DNA of 64,000 bases from Flavihumibacter sp. ZG627 (GTDB taxonomy: Bacteria; Bacteroidota; Bacteroidia; Chitinophagales; Chitinophagaceae). Made by a program: the position numbers and the translations under genes. The DNA is taken from NCBI RefSeq assembly GCF_000814325.1, contig NZ_JPHF01000002.1:248001-312000 (forward strand), written 5' to 3'. Positions 8,213 through 17,160 of this stretch are shown here, in pieces. Under the pieces are notes generated by a model that had not been told where the DNA came from, made no database searches, and worked only from the letters and a program-made list of their open reading frames with translations. Within the stretch, counting starts at the first letter, position 1. Every line of letters starts with the position of its first letter.

Positions 8213-8239
8213 CGTATGTCCTGACATACGTCAGACGGG
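8204..8239. repeat. perfect 17-bp inverted repeat overlapping the aroQ stop
   Basis: CCCGTCTGACGTATGTC at 8204-8220 is exactly complementary to GACATACGTCAGACGGG at 8223-8239, with only CT between. The aroQ TGA (8210-8212) lies in the left arm. It separates two convergent genes and may serve as a bidirectional terminator, but it has no T-run. It could equally be a REP-like or mobile miniature element. Confidence 0.85.
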
Positions 8240-8247
8240 TATATAAT

Positions 8248-10800
8248 TTAGTGTTTTAATGCAGCGTCCTGAACTTTATCAAGCTTACCGATGAAAAGGC
8301 TTCGGCCATGTGTAGCCACTACCATTTCATTTTCGCCTTTGTGGATCGCAATATCATGAACGGGAACAGAACGGGGAATACCCTGCCCCAGTGTCATAAA
8401 ACTAATGCCCATATCTATACTTGCATATACTCCACCATCGGTTCCGATATAAAGAATTTTTTCTGATCGGGGATCCTCACGGATAACATTCACGGGTTCC
8501 AATGGTAAATACATTCCAATTTGTTGCCAGGTAGTTCCATAATCATCACTCCTGAAAACATATGCATTAAAATGATCATTACGATAGCCATTCAACGTTA
8601 CATATACCCTGCTTTCCTTGTAGGCACTGGCAAGTACCCTTGATACATAGAGACCCTGTGGAAGCGTTTCGGGATTAACCAATTTTCCTTTGGCAGTAGA
8701 TTTGTTCTTACGGCGTTCAACAGGTTTCCCTATTTGCGTCCAACTGTTTCCTCCATCTTTACTAACGGCAATATTCCCATCATCAGAACCTGTATACACC
8801 AGTCCGAATCGTAAAGGGGACTCACTGATGGTACTTATTGTTCCAAACGGTACATCACCCTGCCTTGCACCGTTTGTAAGATCCTGACTTAAAGTCTGAA
8901 GCTGTTCTCCCTTAAGGAGCGAACGATGAAAGCGGTTGGAACCATAATAAAGAATATCCTTGTTATGCTCACTTAGCAATATGGGTGTCTGCCAGTTGAA
9001 TCGGAGGGGCAGCTCACCGAGCTCATGTTGTGGCCGAACCAATTTTCTTTCCCTAGTAGACAAATCAATACGATTGTAATACCCGAATTGAGAACCACTA
9101 TAAACGATTTTATTGGTTCGCGTATCTACCTGTGCCTGCATACCATCGCCACCATTAAGCCTTTTGAAAGCATAATCACCTTCATCCACCCAACCAATGT
9201 TTTCTTTGTGATTTGATGGTCCATACCAACTTCCATTATCCTGCAAACCCCCATATATATTATATGGCCGGGCACTATCTAATGCAATGGAATAATACTG
9301 TGCCACAGCGGGACTGTTTGCTTTGAACCAGTTCAAACCGTTATCATAGGTTATGTTTACACCACCATCATTCCCATTGATCATATGATTATCACGCATA
9401 GGGTTAATCCACAGCGCATGATGGTCGGCGTGAACATTTGGTTTATCAATAGTTTTAAACGTTTTTCCACCATCTTCGGAAAGCTGTGCATATATGCCAA
9501 GAATCACAAGCTTATCGGGGTTTGCTGGTGATACATATATCTTCCCGAAATAGTATCCATAAGTACTAAAAATGTTAATGGGTTTATCGTGGGTTAACTT
9601 CCAGGTTTTGCCGGCATCATTACTTCGGTACACCTCACATCCTTTGACTGATTTGTTCTGAAAACCATCATTCACATAAAAATAATCATAAAGAGCAGTT
9701 GGCTTGACCTTATCATCCCGAACCATCGCTTTAACAGACGAAGCAGTGTATTTGTCTGACATACGATTAGTCCTGAGAAACTTTTCAAGTTTTTCATCAT
9801 TTAAGTCTTCGAACTGCTTTTTATTTAACCCCTTAAAGTCCTTCAGCTGATATACAGTATCTTGTTTTCCGGCAGTTGTATCTGGTAACCCAAACTGGTT
9901 ATCAACCACTGCATAAACTATTTGCGGATCAGATGATGATATCGCCAGACCAATCCTGCCAAGTCCATCTCCGGTAATTATGCCCGAACCCTCTTTGCTG
10001 ATTAATTCCCAGTTAACCCCGCCATCATTACTCTTGTAAATACCACTCGATTTGCCACTTTCTTCAAAATTCCATGCTGATCGGGTTCTATACCATGCGG
10101 AAGCATATATTTCTAATGGATTTATTGGGTTGATATCCATGTCAATTACTCCAGTATTTTCATCAATAAATAATGTCTGTTTCCAGCTTTTGCCCCCATC
10201 AATGGTTTTATACACACCTCGTTCTTTATTGGATGAATACAGATGACCAATTACTGATACCCAGGCAGTATTGGTATCTGATGGATGGATAATGATTTTA
10301 GAAATATGCTGCGATTCGGGTAATCCAAGGTATTCCCATGTTTTTCCATTGTTGTTGGATCGAAAAACCCCTATTCCAGCATAGGAAGAACGGCTGCTGT
10401 TTTCTTCGCCGGTACCTACCCATATGCTACGCTTGGGCGCCTTCCAGTTCACGGCAATATCTCCGATACCTATTACCTGCTCCGTATCGAATATGGGGAC
10501 AAATGATTGCCCATTATTGGTAGTATACCAGAGACCACCACTTGCATAAGCCACATAAAATTCTGTGGGGTCATCGGGGTTTACCTCCAGGTCAATAGCC
10601 CTTCCACTCATCACCGTTGGGCCGATATTGCGGAAACTTATGTCCTTAAAAATGCTTCCCGCCTCCATTTTGGTACGGTTTTGCATTCCTTTAAGACGCT
10701 CCGCTGCTGTTGTTGGCTTGATTTGTGCGTAGCTTTGGGTGTAAATGAGAACAGCTACTAGACTGGCAAATTTGCGGGTGCGGATAAAACTGGATAACAT
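8248..10800 (-). CDS. secreted Asp-box (BNR/sortilin-like) beta-propeller protein
   Basis: This 850-residue protein starts with a signal peptide ending near SYAQ. It contains about ten Asp-box motifs of the form S/T-x-D/N-x-G-x-S/T-W/F, for example SNNNGKTW, TIDGGKSW, SNDAGKTW, SEDGGKTF, SKDGGNSW and SDDYGTTW. These are spread over two or more beta-propellers, as in VPS10/sortilin-like and BNR-repeat glycosyl-hydrolase-like proteins. The motif marks a fold, not an activity, so sialidase or other hydrolase function is not established. I see no T9SS sorting domain at the C-terminus. The protein is probably periplasmic or surface-exposed. Confidence 0.88.
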   Translation of the reverse strand: MLSSFIRTRKFASLVAVLIYTQSYAQIKPTTAAERLKGMQNRTKMEAGSIFKDISFRNIGPTVMSGRAIDLEVNPDDPTEFYVAYASGGLWYTTNNGQSFVPIFDTEQVIGIGDIAVNWKAPKRSIWVGTGEENSSRSSYAGIGVFRSNNNGKTWEYLGLPESQHISKIIIHPSDTNTAWVSVIGHLYSSNKERGVYKTIDGGKSWKQTLFIDENTGVIDMDINPINPLEIYASAWYRTRSAWNFEESGKSSGIYKSNDGGVNWELISKEGSGIITGDGLGRIGLAISSSDPQIVYAVVDNQFGLPDTTAGKQDTVYQLKDFKGLNKKQFEDLNDEKLEKFLRTNRMSDKYTASSVKAMVRDDKVKPTALYDYFYVNDGFQNKSVKGCEVYRSNDAGKTWKLTHDKPINIFSTYGYYFGKIYVSPANPDKLVILGIYAQLSEDGGKTFKTIDKPNVHADHHALWINPMRDNHMINGNDGGVNITYDNGLNWFKANSPAVAQYYSIALDSARPYNIYGGLQDNGSWYGPSNHKENIGWVDEGDYAFKRLNGGDGMQAQVDTRTNKIVYSGSQFGYYNRIDLSTRERKLVRPQHELGELPLRFNWQTPILLSEHNKDILYYGSNRFHRSLLKGEQLQTLSQDLTNGARQGDVPFGTISTISESPLRFGLVYTGSDDGNIAVSKDGGNSWTQIGKPVERRKNKSTAKGKLVNPETLPQGLYVSRVLASAYKESRVYVTLNGYRNDHFNAYVFRSDDYGTTWQQIGMYLPLEPVNVIREDPRSEKILYIGTDGGVYASIDMGISFMTLGQGIPRSVPVHDIAIHKGENEMVVATHGRSLFIGKLDKVQDAALKH

Positions 10801-10831
10801 ATCAGACCTGGTTTCGTTATAATGTTGACTT

Positions 10832-10839
10832 CAAACATA
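10832..10839 (-). promoter_or_regulatory. probable -7 box for the Asp-box gene
   Basis: On the minus strand this reads TATGTTTG, an exact TAnnTTTG match 31 bases upstream of the start at 10800. No clear -33 element is seen. Confidence 0.4.
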
Positions 10840-10845
10840 CTAACA

Positions 10846-11511
10846 ATGCGTTGGATTCTATTCATACTCCTCTTCGTTTCCACAAGCAGTGTTGCTCAGT
10901 GGAAGGATTTTATAATTGGGGTCAAGGGAGATACCTTGAACCGGGTTGATAAGATGGGACTTAAACAAGGGCCCTGGGTGCATAAATACGAAACTGTAAG
11001 GGGAGAACGCGGGTTTGAAGAAGAGGGTGAGTATAAAGATGATATGAAGGAAGGAAACTGGCGGAAATATACCCTGATGGGAGACCTTCTTGCTATTGAA
11101 AATTATCGCTGGGGATTTCTAGATGGCATGAGCCAGTATTTTGATATAAGTGGCAATCTCTTAAGGGAAGAAAGCTGGCGAGCATTTAATCCCAATCAAC
11201 AATATGATACTATTGATGTGGAAGATGTAATGAGTCCGGGAAATTTCAACCAGGTGATAGTAAAGAACGAGGGGTCTTCTTTAAAACATGGCACCTGGAA
11301 ATTCTATGACCCATCCTCAGGCTTCATCAGTAAAACTGAATTCTATCTTTTAGGTAAGGTCGATAAAAGCAATCTCCCTCCCACACTCGCCAAAGATACA
11401 ATGAGTGTTAGCGCAAAAAAGGTGCAGAAGCCTAAGGAAGTACTTGATTTCGAAAAAAAGAATGCCGGAAAGAAAAAGATCCGTGTGCGTGACGGATCTG
11501 TAGGATATTAG
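10846..11511 (+). CDS. secreted MORN-repeat-like protein
   Basis: The ATG at 10846 gives a clean signal peptide (MRWILFILLFVSTSSVAQ). An in-frame ATG at 10822 would add eight residues before it. The mature part carries repeats that resemble MORN or YwqK antitoxin-like repeats: KQGPWVHKYE, EEEGEYKDDMKEGNWRKYT, WGFLDGMSQYFDISGNLLRE and LKHGTWKFYD, each a G-x-W-x-x-Y style hairpin. The C-terminal 50 residues are Lys-rich. Function is unknown. It is divergent from the Asp-box gene. Confidence 0.75.
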   Translation: MRWILFILLFVSTSSVAQWKDFIIGVKGDTLNRVDKMGLKQGPWVHKYETVRGERGFEEEGEYKDDMKEGNWRKYTLMGDLLAIENYRWGFLDGMSQYFDISGNLLREESWRAFNPNQQYDTIDVEDVMSPGNFNQVIVKNEGSSLKHGTWKFYDPSSGFISKTEFYLLGKVDKSNLPPTLAKDTMSVSAKKVQKPKEVLDFEKKNAGKKKIRVRDGSVGY

Positions 11512-11535
11512 CGGCTGAATTAACACCACCAATAC

Positions 11536-12738
11536 TTGCGATCAGATAAAAAGATCATCCTCTTCCTGTTGGCAGCGCTGAATTTCACGCATATCCTTGA
11601 CTTCATGATCATGATGCCGCTGGGTAATTACCTTATGCCCTATTTCAGCATCGATCCCCGCGAATTCACATACCTCGTTGGAGCTTATACGATAAGTGCT
11701 GCTATAAGTGGTTTTGGAGCAGCATTTTTTGTAGATAGGTTCGATCGTAAAAAATTATTGATCATAGCTTATTCCGGCTTCTTACTGGGAACACTTGCCT
11801 GCGGTTTGGCACCCTCCTTTATTTTGCTGCTCGCGGCCAGGTTATTGGCCGGACTTTTCGGTGGGTTAATTGCCGCACAAGTATTGTCAATCATCTCCGA
11901 CCTTTTTGTTTATGAGGAAAGAGGTAAAGCTATGGGTGCAGTTATGAGCGCTTTCGCAGTAGCATCAACTCTTGGTGTTCCATTTGCCCTCTATCTTTCT
12001 AATCTGATCAGCTGGCACGCACCTTTTATACTCGTTGCTGTATTAGGATTAATACTCATTCCATTGCTAATGAGATACATTCCTGTAATGGATGCACATG
12101 TACGTAACCGTGAGGAAGGGGGTAAAGCCTTGGAAGCACTCTCACAGGTTCTTCGTAGCCGCCAACAAATGCTCGCACTTTTATTTTCAGCCCTCATCAT
12201 GATGGGACATTTCCTCATCATTCCTTTTATTAATCCTTTTATGGAGTACAATTTGGGTTTTTCCCGATCTCAAACACCCATGATATACCTGGTAGGAGGG
12301 ATTGCTTCATTTTTTGCCGCCAATATTCTCGGAAGGGTAGCCGACCGTTTTGGGAAGTTGCCGGTTTTTACCATCTGCGTGTTACTCAGCCTTTTCTTTG
12401 TTTTCAGCCTAACACATCTCTCACCCATTCCCTTTGTTTTTGTATTGTTGATGTTTGCAGCTTGGTTCATTCTTTCCACCGGAAGAGGCGTAACGGCCCA
12501 GGCTATGATAAGTAATGTGGTTAAGCCCGAACAAAGGGGAAGTTTTATGAGCTTTAACAGCAGCCTCCAGCAGGTGGGAACCACCATTGCCTCAGTTGCG
12601 GCCGGACAAATCGTAATACAAGGTAAAGAAGGTCAGATTCTCCGTTATGGTTGGCTGGGATATGGGAGCATCCTCATACTTCTCATAGCACTTTTATTAG
12701 CACGCTATCTATTTGGAAAGACGGAGAGAAAGCAATAA
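11536..12738 (+). CDS. MFS transporter, drug:H+ antiporter-like
   Basis: This 400-residue protein has about 12 predicted membrane segments and fits the major facilitator superfamily. The loop after the second helix, FFVDRFDRKKLLIIAYSGFL, is a form of the GxLaDrxGrkxxl motif A, and LLAARLLAGLFGGLIAAQVL is the glycine-rich fourth helix. Overall it resembles DHA-type sugar or drug efflux proteins. The substrate is unknown. The start is a TTG at 11536; the first in-frame ATG would remove half of helix 1, so the TTG is preferred. A 7-bp inverted repeat (TTGATAT/ATATCAA, 12741-12761) follows the stop. Confidence 0.88.
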   Translation: MRSDKKIILFLLAALNFTHILDFMIMMPLGNYLMPYFSIDPREFTYLVGAYTISAAISGFGAAFFVDRFDRKKLLIIAYSGFLLGTLACGLAPSFILLLAARLLAGLFGGLIAAQVLSIISDLFVYEERGKAMGAVMSAFAVASTLGVPFALYLSNLISWHAPFILVAVLGLILIPLLMRYIPVMDAHVRNREEGGKALEALSQVLRSRQQMLALLFSALIMMGHFLIIPFINPFMEYNLGFSRSQTPMIYLVGGIASFFAANILGRVADRFGKLPVFTICVLLSLFFVFSLTHLSPIPFVFVLLMFAAWFILSTGRGVTAQAMISNVVKPEQRGSFMSFNSSLQQVGTTIASVAAGQIVIQGKEGQILRYGWLGYGSILILLIALLLARYLFGKTERKQ

Positions 12739-12770
12739 AATTGATATCATTTTAATATCAAACTGCTTTT

Positions 12771-13329
12771 GTGGAAAAGATTGTTAGGAGTATTTCCGGT
12801 TATCTGGAATTATTGCTGACACTTGGCCTGGTGGTTGGCGGCATTTATCTCTTTATCAACTACGGTGGCAACAGATCAATGCTTATCTGGGGCGGGATAT
12901 TATTGGCAGTTGCATTATTTATTTCCGCTGGTCCGATCATAGTTTCTCCAAACCCGGGTGCTCACCCTTATTGGTAAAAACATTGGTATGGCAAAAGAGA
13001 ATGGATTACTATTTGTGAATCCACTTTACTTGAAACAGATGATCTGATTACGGTCAGAAAAATTCCGTATCAGTTACCTTGCATATGCACCTGAAATTGC
13101 AGGCGTAACGTTGCAACGCCAGCAGGCCACTGCCATTGTTGCAGCTCGTACCAAAATTGTGGAAAGTGCTGTGGGGATGGTTGAACTGGCGCTTGCAGAA
13201 CTTTCAAAAAAGGAGATAGTTCACCTGAATGAAAAAAAGAAAGCCGCTATGGTCAGCAATCCTATGGTGGTGCTCTGTGCTGAAAAGGCTGCAACACCCA
13301 TTCTAAACATCGGTTCCTTGTGCCAGTAA
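12771..13329 (+). pseudogene. degraded SPFH/Band 7 domain protein gene
   Basis: Three pieces of one SPFH (stomatin/prohibitin-like) membrane protein can be read. First, 12771-12977 (GTG start) encodes two N-terminal membrane helices and runs to IIVSPNPG, where the reading frame is lost. Second, in the next frame from about 12957, RVLTLIG-like sequence continues to ENGLLFVNPLYLKQ and meets a TGA at 13045-13047. Third, the same frame continues after a large internal deletion into [20 protein letters not shown] and the conserved C-terminus ending near 13329. Most of the SPFH domain is missing. The gene is therefore broken by a frameshift, a stop and a deletion. Confidence 0.82.
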
Positions 13330-13346
13330 TATGTAAATGGTATATC

Positions 13347-13580
13347 GTGAGTGAAAAGAAGAACTTTGTGCTTCGCCTTGATGAAACTATTTATAAACAC
13401 CTGGAGAAATGGGCGGCTGATGAATTCAGAAGTGTCAATGGTCAGCTTGAATGGATCATTCATTAACAGCTGAGGGCTGCAGGACGATTGCCTAAAACTG
13501 AACCTTCAATGCGTAAGACAACAAATGGAGAATCAAATTCTGAAAATGACTCAGGAAGGTTCCATAAAAAAAGGAGATGA
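13347..13580 (+). pseudogene. Arc-family DNA-binding protein gene with premature stop
   Basis: From a GTG at 13347 the frame encodes KKNFVLRLDETIYKHLEKWA and ADEFRSVNGQLEWIIH, the ribbon-helix-helix of the small Arc-type proteins that commonly follow SPFH genes in Bacteroidota. A TAA at 13464-13466 interrupts it. The frame then continues QLRAAGRLPK and on to a TGA at 13578. The stop sits where a Gln codon (CAA) would be expected, so a single C-to-T change probably truncated it. The 39-residue product lacks its C-terminus. Partial function cannot be excluded. Confidence 0.7.
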
Positions 13581-13599
13581 CATATGCCATCTCCTTTTT
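13568..13599. terminator. bidirectional intrinsic terminator
   Basis: AAAAAGGAGATG (13568-13579) pairs with CATCTCCTTTTT (13588-13599) across an 8-base loop. It has A/T tracts on both sides and serves the Arc remnant (+) and the M1 peptidase gene (-). Confidence 0.85.
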
Positions 13600-13632
13600 C
13601 ACTGAAAGGAAAATATCTATTAGGGAATCTAA

Positions 13633-16005
13633 TTAGAATGCTTTCTTATCCTTTTTTTCCTTTGCCTTTTGCATTGGTGTAATGCCAGTACTTTGACCAC
13701 GGGCACCCTGCTTCATTTTGTAAAGCTGGAACTTACTTGGTTCAGCTATGGTGCCCCAGGTATTATTGGATTCATTGATATCCGCAGTTTCACGCATAGG
13801 ATCAAGTTTGATTGATTTAACTTCCTTGTCCTTCAAATACACCTTGGTAACCTTATTTTCATTCTTCCGCCAGATCTGGGCAGGAATACGGTCAATATCC
13901 TTAGTGCCATCGGCATATGTAAACTCAACTATAATTGGCATTACAAGGCCCCCCTTATTGGAAACAGCAACCTCATAAATATGTTTGTTGGCATACTTCT
14001 GCTGAATTTCTGCATCTGCTTTCTCAATGTTTGAAGCGGCCGGAATGGTGTAGGTAGTGGTATCAACAGGTTCCAGTCCACGGGCATAACGCCAGTAGAA
14101 ATCACGAAGGGTTGTATCTCTGTCTACTTCAAATACAACATTCTTGTCTTCACGGTTACGCACTTTTGAAATATCCTCAAACGCATTCACCTGCGGTTTT
14201 GCAAGTTTAGTCGTAGTTACACCTGATGGATTCCTGTTCATAGGCTCTCCAAACTCAGGGCGTAAATATCTGACAGTATCAATAGCCATATCCGTTACGT
14301 CTGTACTATAGAACCATCCCCTCCAGAACCAGTCAAGGTCTTCCGCACTCGCGTCTTCAAGTGTACGGAAAAGGTCAGCAGGTGTTGGATGCTTGAATGC
14401 CCAGCGACGTGCATACTCTTTAAACGCATAATCAAATAACTCACGTCCCATGATGGTCTCCCGAAGAATATTTAATCCGGTAGCTGGCTTTGAATAGGCA
14501 TTTGGACCAAAACCTATGATGTTTTCACTATTGGTCATAATTGGTTCCAACTGGTCTTTAGGTAGCTTCATGTAATCCGTAATATAAGCAGCCGGCCCAC
14601 GACGGCTTGGGAACTTATTATCCCAAAGTTCTTCCGTCAGATATTCTACAAATGTATTCAGTCCCTCATCCATCCATGACCACTGACGCTCATCACTATT
14701 GATGATCATTGGAAAAAAGTTATGTCCAACTTCATGGATAATAACTCCTAACATTCCATACTTGGTGCTTTCACTATATGTTCCATCAGGCGCAGTGCGT
14801 CCATAATTGAAACAAATCATTGGGTATTCCATACCGTTAGATGCTTCTACACTCTGCGCTACCGGATATGGATATGGAATGGTAAACTTTGAATAGGTTT
14901 TAATGGTATGTGCAACTGCCTTGGTAGAGTAGGGGCGATAGAGTCCGTATGCTTCCTTGCCATAGAAACTCATGCACATAACCTTTTTACCTTCAACATT
15001 TGCCGGCATGGCATCCCATACAAATTTGCGGCTTGAAGTCCATGCAAAGTCACGAACATTATCAGCCTTGAATATCCAGGTTTTCTTTGCCTTGCTTTTG
15101 TTTTTTTCTTTAGCCTTGGCTTCATCAAGAGTAACGATCTCAACAACATCCTTAGCTGACTGCGCCTTTTGCCAACGTGCAAGTTGTGCGGCATTTAGAA
15201 CAGCAGGGTAATTCAGACACTCTCCTGTTGAGCCAACAACATGGTCTGCGGGAACAGTCATCTGAACCTTGTAGTTTCCAAAAACAAGGGCAAATTCACC
15301 TCTTCCTGTAAACTGATGGTTCTGCCATCCCTGGAAATCGCTGTAAACACAGAGGCGCGGGAACCACTGTGAAATCGTGAACAAATGGTTGCCATCTTCC
15401 GGAAAGAATTCATATCCACCTCGTCCGCCTTCCTTCATACGATCACTGATCCGGTAGTTCCAGTCGATCTTTAGTACATATTTTTGTCCGGGCTTCAAGG
15501 GAGTTGGAAGATCCACACGCATCATTGTTTTATTCACAACATACTTAAGTGGTTTATTAAGAGCATCTGTAAGCTTGGTAATGTTAACACCAAAATCATT
15601 CTTTTCATTCTCATAACGCTTGATGAAAAGATCTGATGTTTGCGCACCCATTGTACTTGCATCCTGGTAATCTGCATTGCGTTCTGAACTATGTTCGTTT
15701 TCATCCAGCTGCAGCCAGAGATAGGTCAGAACATCCGGAGAATTGTTGTAGTATGTTACAATCTCCGAACCTGTTAGCCGAAGGTTCGCTTCATCAAGTT
15801 CCACCTTTATATCATAGTCGGCCCGCTGCTGCCAATACTTCGGCCCAGGGGCTCCACTTGCTGTTCTGTACTCGTTCGGAGTTGGTAAAATGGTTCCCAA
15901 CTGCTCAAACTTGTTCGCATGGTTGGATCCGGGATTGTTCTGTATGTTCTGGGAAAACGCCGGTAAGGCTAAAAATCCCAGGCATGCAAAGAGTAGTCTT
16001 CTCAT
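13633..16005 (-). CDS. M1-family zinc metallopeptidase, exported
   Basis: This 790-residue protein is a gluzincin aminopeptidase of family M1. The start at 16005 gives a signal peptide MRRLLFACLGFLALPAFSQ. The zinc site is HEVGH at residues 424-428, with the third ligand Glu447 in SWMDEGLNTF, giving the HEXXH-x18-E spacing of the family. The exopeptidase motif GAMEN appears as NGMEYP in VEASNGMEYPMICFN. The N-terminal beta domain and C-terminal region are both present, so it is full length. It probably degrades peptides in the periplasm. Its ATG overlaps the stop of the upstream hupE-like gene as ATGA. Confidence 0.93.
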   Translation of the reverse strand: MRRLLFACLGFLALPAFSQNIQNNPGSNHANKFEQLGTILPTPNEYRTASGAPGPKYWQQRADYDIKVELDEANLRLTGSEIVTYYNNSPDVLTYLWLQLDENEHSSERNADYQDASTMGAQTSDLFIKRYENEKNDFGVNITKLTDALNKPLKYVVNKTMMRVDLPTPLKPGQKYVLKIDWNYRISDRMKEGGRGGYEFFPEDGNHLFTISQWFPRLCVYSDFQGWQNHQFTGRGEFALVFGNYKVQMTVPADHVVGSTGECLNYPAVLNAAQLARWQKAQSAKDVVEIVTLDEAKAKEKNKSKAKKTWIFKADNVRDFAWTSSRKFVWDAMPANVEGKKVMCMSFYGKEAYGLYRPYSTKAVAHTIKTYSKFTIPYPYPVAQSVEASNGMEYPMICFNYGRTAPDGTYSESTKYGMLGVIIHEVGHNFFPMIINSDERQWSWMDEGLNTFVEYLTEELWDNKFPSRRGPAAYITDYMKLPKDQLEPIMTNSENIIGFGPNAYSKPATGLNILRETIMGRELFDYAFKEYARRWAFKHPTPADLFRTLEDASAEDLDWFWRGWFYSTDVTDMAIDTVRYLRPEFGEPMNRNPSGVTTTKLAKPQVNAFEDISKVRNREDKNVVFEVDRDTTLRDFYWRYARGLEPVDTTTYTIPAASNIEKADAEIQQKYANKHIYEVAVSNKGGLVMPIIVEFTYADGTKDIDRIPAQIWRKNENKVTKVYLKDKEVKSIKLDPMRETADINESNNTWGTIAEPSKFQLYKMKQGARGQSTGITPMQKAKEKKDKKAF

Positions 16006-16613
16006 GTTATTATTGCTGTTTGTGTAGGTTTTCTGATTGAGGGAATTCTTTCTATTGCCAATTTTAATGAGAACAGGAGAATGATGGAAGAAATGATCCC
16101 GATCCACCAGTCCTGCCCGATTTTCAACTTTTCAACGAATATATAAGATAGCAGTAAAACAACCGCTACTACAAATAGTTGACCAACTTCTATACCCAGA
16201 TTAAATGCCAGAAGATGGCTGCTTAAATTTTGACCTCCCTCCAGGTCAAGGAGAAGATTTGCATATGCCAACCCATGTATCATTCCAAAAAACAGGGCAA
16301 GGAAATATATCAGTGACAATTTACTATACTGCCTTCCAGGCTTATAAAATAAATTACTTAATGCTGTGCCTGCTATCGTAAGAGGGATTAGGAACTCTAT
16401 CCATTCTACATCCATTTTAACATGCCCTAATGTACTCAGAACAAGTGTGATGCTGTGCCCAATCGTAAATGAGGTCACAAGTAGGAAGATCTTTTTCCAA
16501 TCCCGGATCTTGTACCGTAAACATAGTGCTGTAATGAATAATATGTGATCGAGAGCATCCCAGGTCAGAATATGTTCTACACCCAGGCCGAAGTAAAGGT
16601 TAAAATCTTGCAT
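16002..16613 (-). CDS. HupE/UreJ-family membrane protein
   Basis: This 203-residue protein has six or seven membrane segments and the HupE/UreJ signature: GVEHILTWDALDHILFITAL near the start, TSFTIGHSITLVLSTLGHV and GMIHGLAYANLL, with membrane-embedded His and Asp residues. HupE and UreJ homologues are metal permeases for nickel or cobalt linked to hydrogenase or urease. In Bacteroidota the metal and role are untested. It is translationally coupled to the M1 metallopeptidase gene by a 4-base overlap and is divergent from a DUF6702 gene. Confidence 0.88.
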   Translation of the reverse strand: MQDFNLYFGLGVEHILTWDALDHILFITALCLRYKIRDWKKIFLLVTSFTIGHSITLVLSTLGHVKMDVEWIEFLIPLTIAGTALSNLFYKPGRQYSKLSLIYFLALFFGMIHGLAYANLLLDLEGGQNLSSHLLAFNLGIEVGQLFVVAVVLLLSYIFVEKLKIGQDWWIGIISSIILLFSLKLAIERIPSIRKPTQTAIIT

Positions 16614-16671
16614 AGTTCGTCAGGTCTCCAAAATAAATCAGAGTTTTGTGACAGAAAAATTTAATTGTTCA

Positions 16672-17160
16672 ATGGCAGTAGTTTTGTTTAAGTGGTTAAT
16701 GGCATCCTTTATAACCGTCCTCCATCCATTTTATGTAGGGGTTACTGAAATTCAGCATAACCCTGCTGAAAAGACCATTGAGATCAGTGTCAAATTATTT
16801 ATTGATGATTTTGAAAACGCATTGGGCAAGTCCTATAATACCAGCATCGATCTTACCCATCCAAAAGACGCCATCCGTACAAATCAGCAGGTGGCAGATT
16901 ATCTTTCCGAAAACTTAAGATTAAAGATTAACGGTAAACCCGTGCGTCTTGAATTTATTGGATATGAGCGTGAGCGTGAAGCTGCCTGGTGTTATGTGCA
17001 GGTTAGTAATGTTATTTCCATAAAGAAAATAGAAATCGAAAATACCCTTTTATATAACTCTTTTGAAAAGCAGATAAATCTTATGCATTGTACAGTGGGG
17101 GGACAGCGAAAGAGCTCAAAACTGGTACATCCCGATCATACGGCTGAATTTGACTTTTAA
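16672..17160 (+). CDS. DUF6702 family protein, exported or membrane-anchored
   Basis: The protein matches DUF6702, seen in HPFYVGVTEIQHNPAEKTIE and VKLFIDDFENALGK. The ATG at 16672 gives a hydrophobic N-terminus (MAVVLFKWLMASFITVLHPF). A GTG at 16648 would add eight residues and cannot be excluded. No function is known for the family. Members often lie beside HupE-like and M1 peptidase genes, as here, which suggests a shared role in metal or envelope processes (inference). Its stop codon overlaps that of the convergent CNNM-family gene in a TTAA. Confidence 0.78.
   Translation: MAVVLFKWLMASFITVLHPFYVGVTEIQHNPAEKTIEISVKLFIDDFENALGKSYNTSIDLTHPKDAIRTNQQVADYLSENLRLKINGKPVRLEFIGYEREREAAWCYVQVSNVISIKKIEIENTLLYNSFEKQINLMHCTVGGQRKSSKLVHPDHTAEFDF

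Noticed and set aside
12741-12761. Inverted repeat TTGATAT/ATATCAA as a terminator for the MFS gene
   Set aside because: The stem is AT-only and has no T-run. It could be an operator or chance, so it is noted only in the gene entry.
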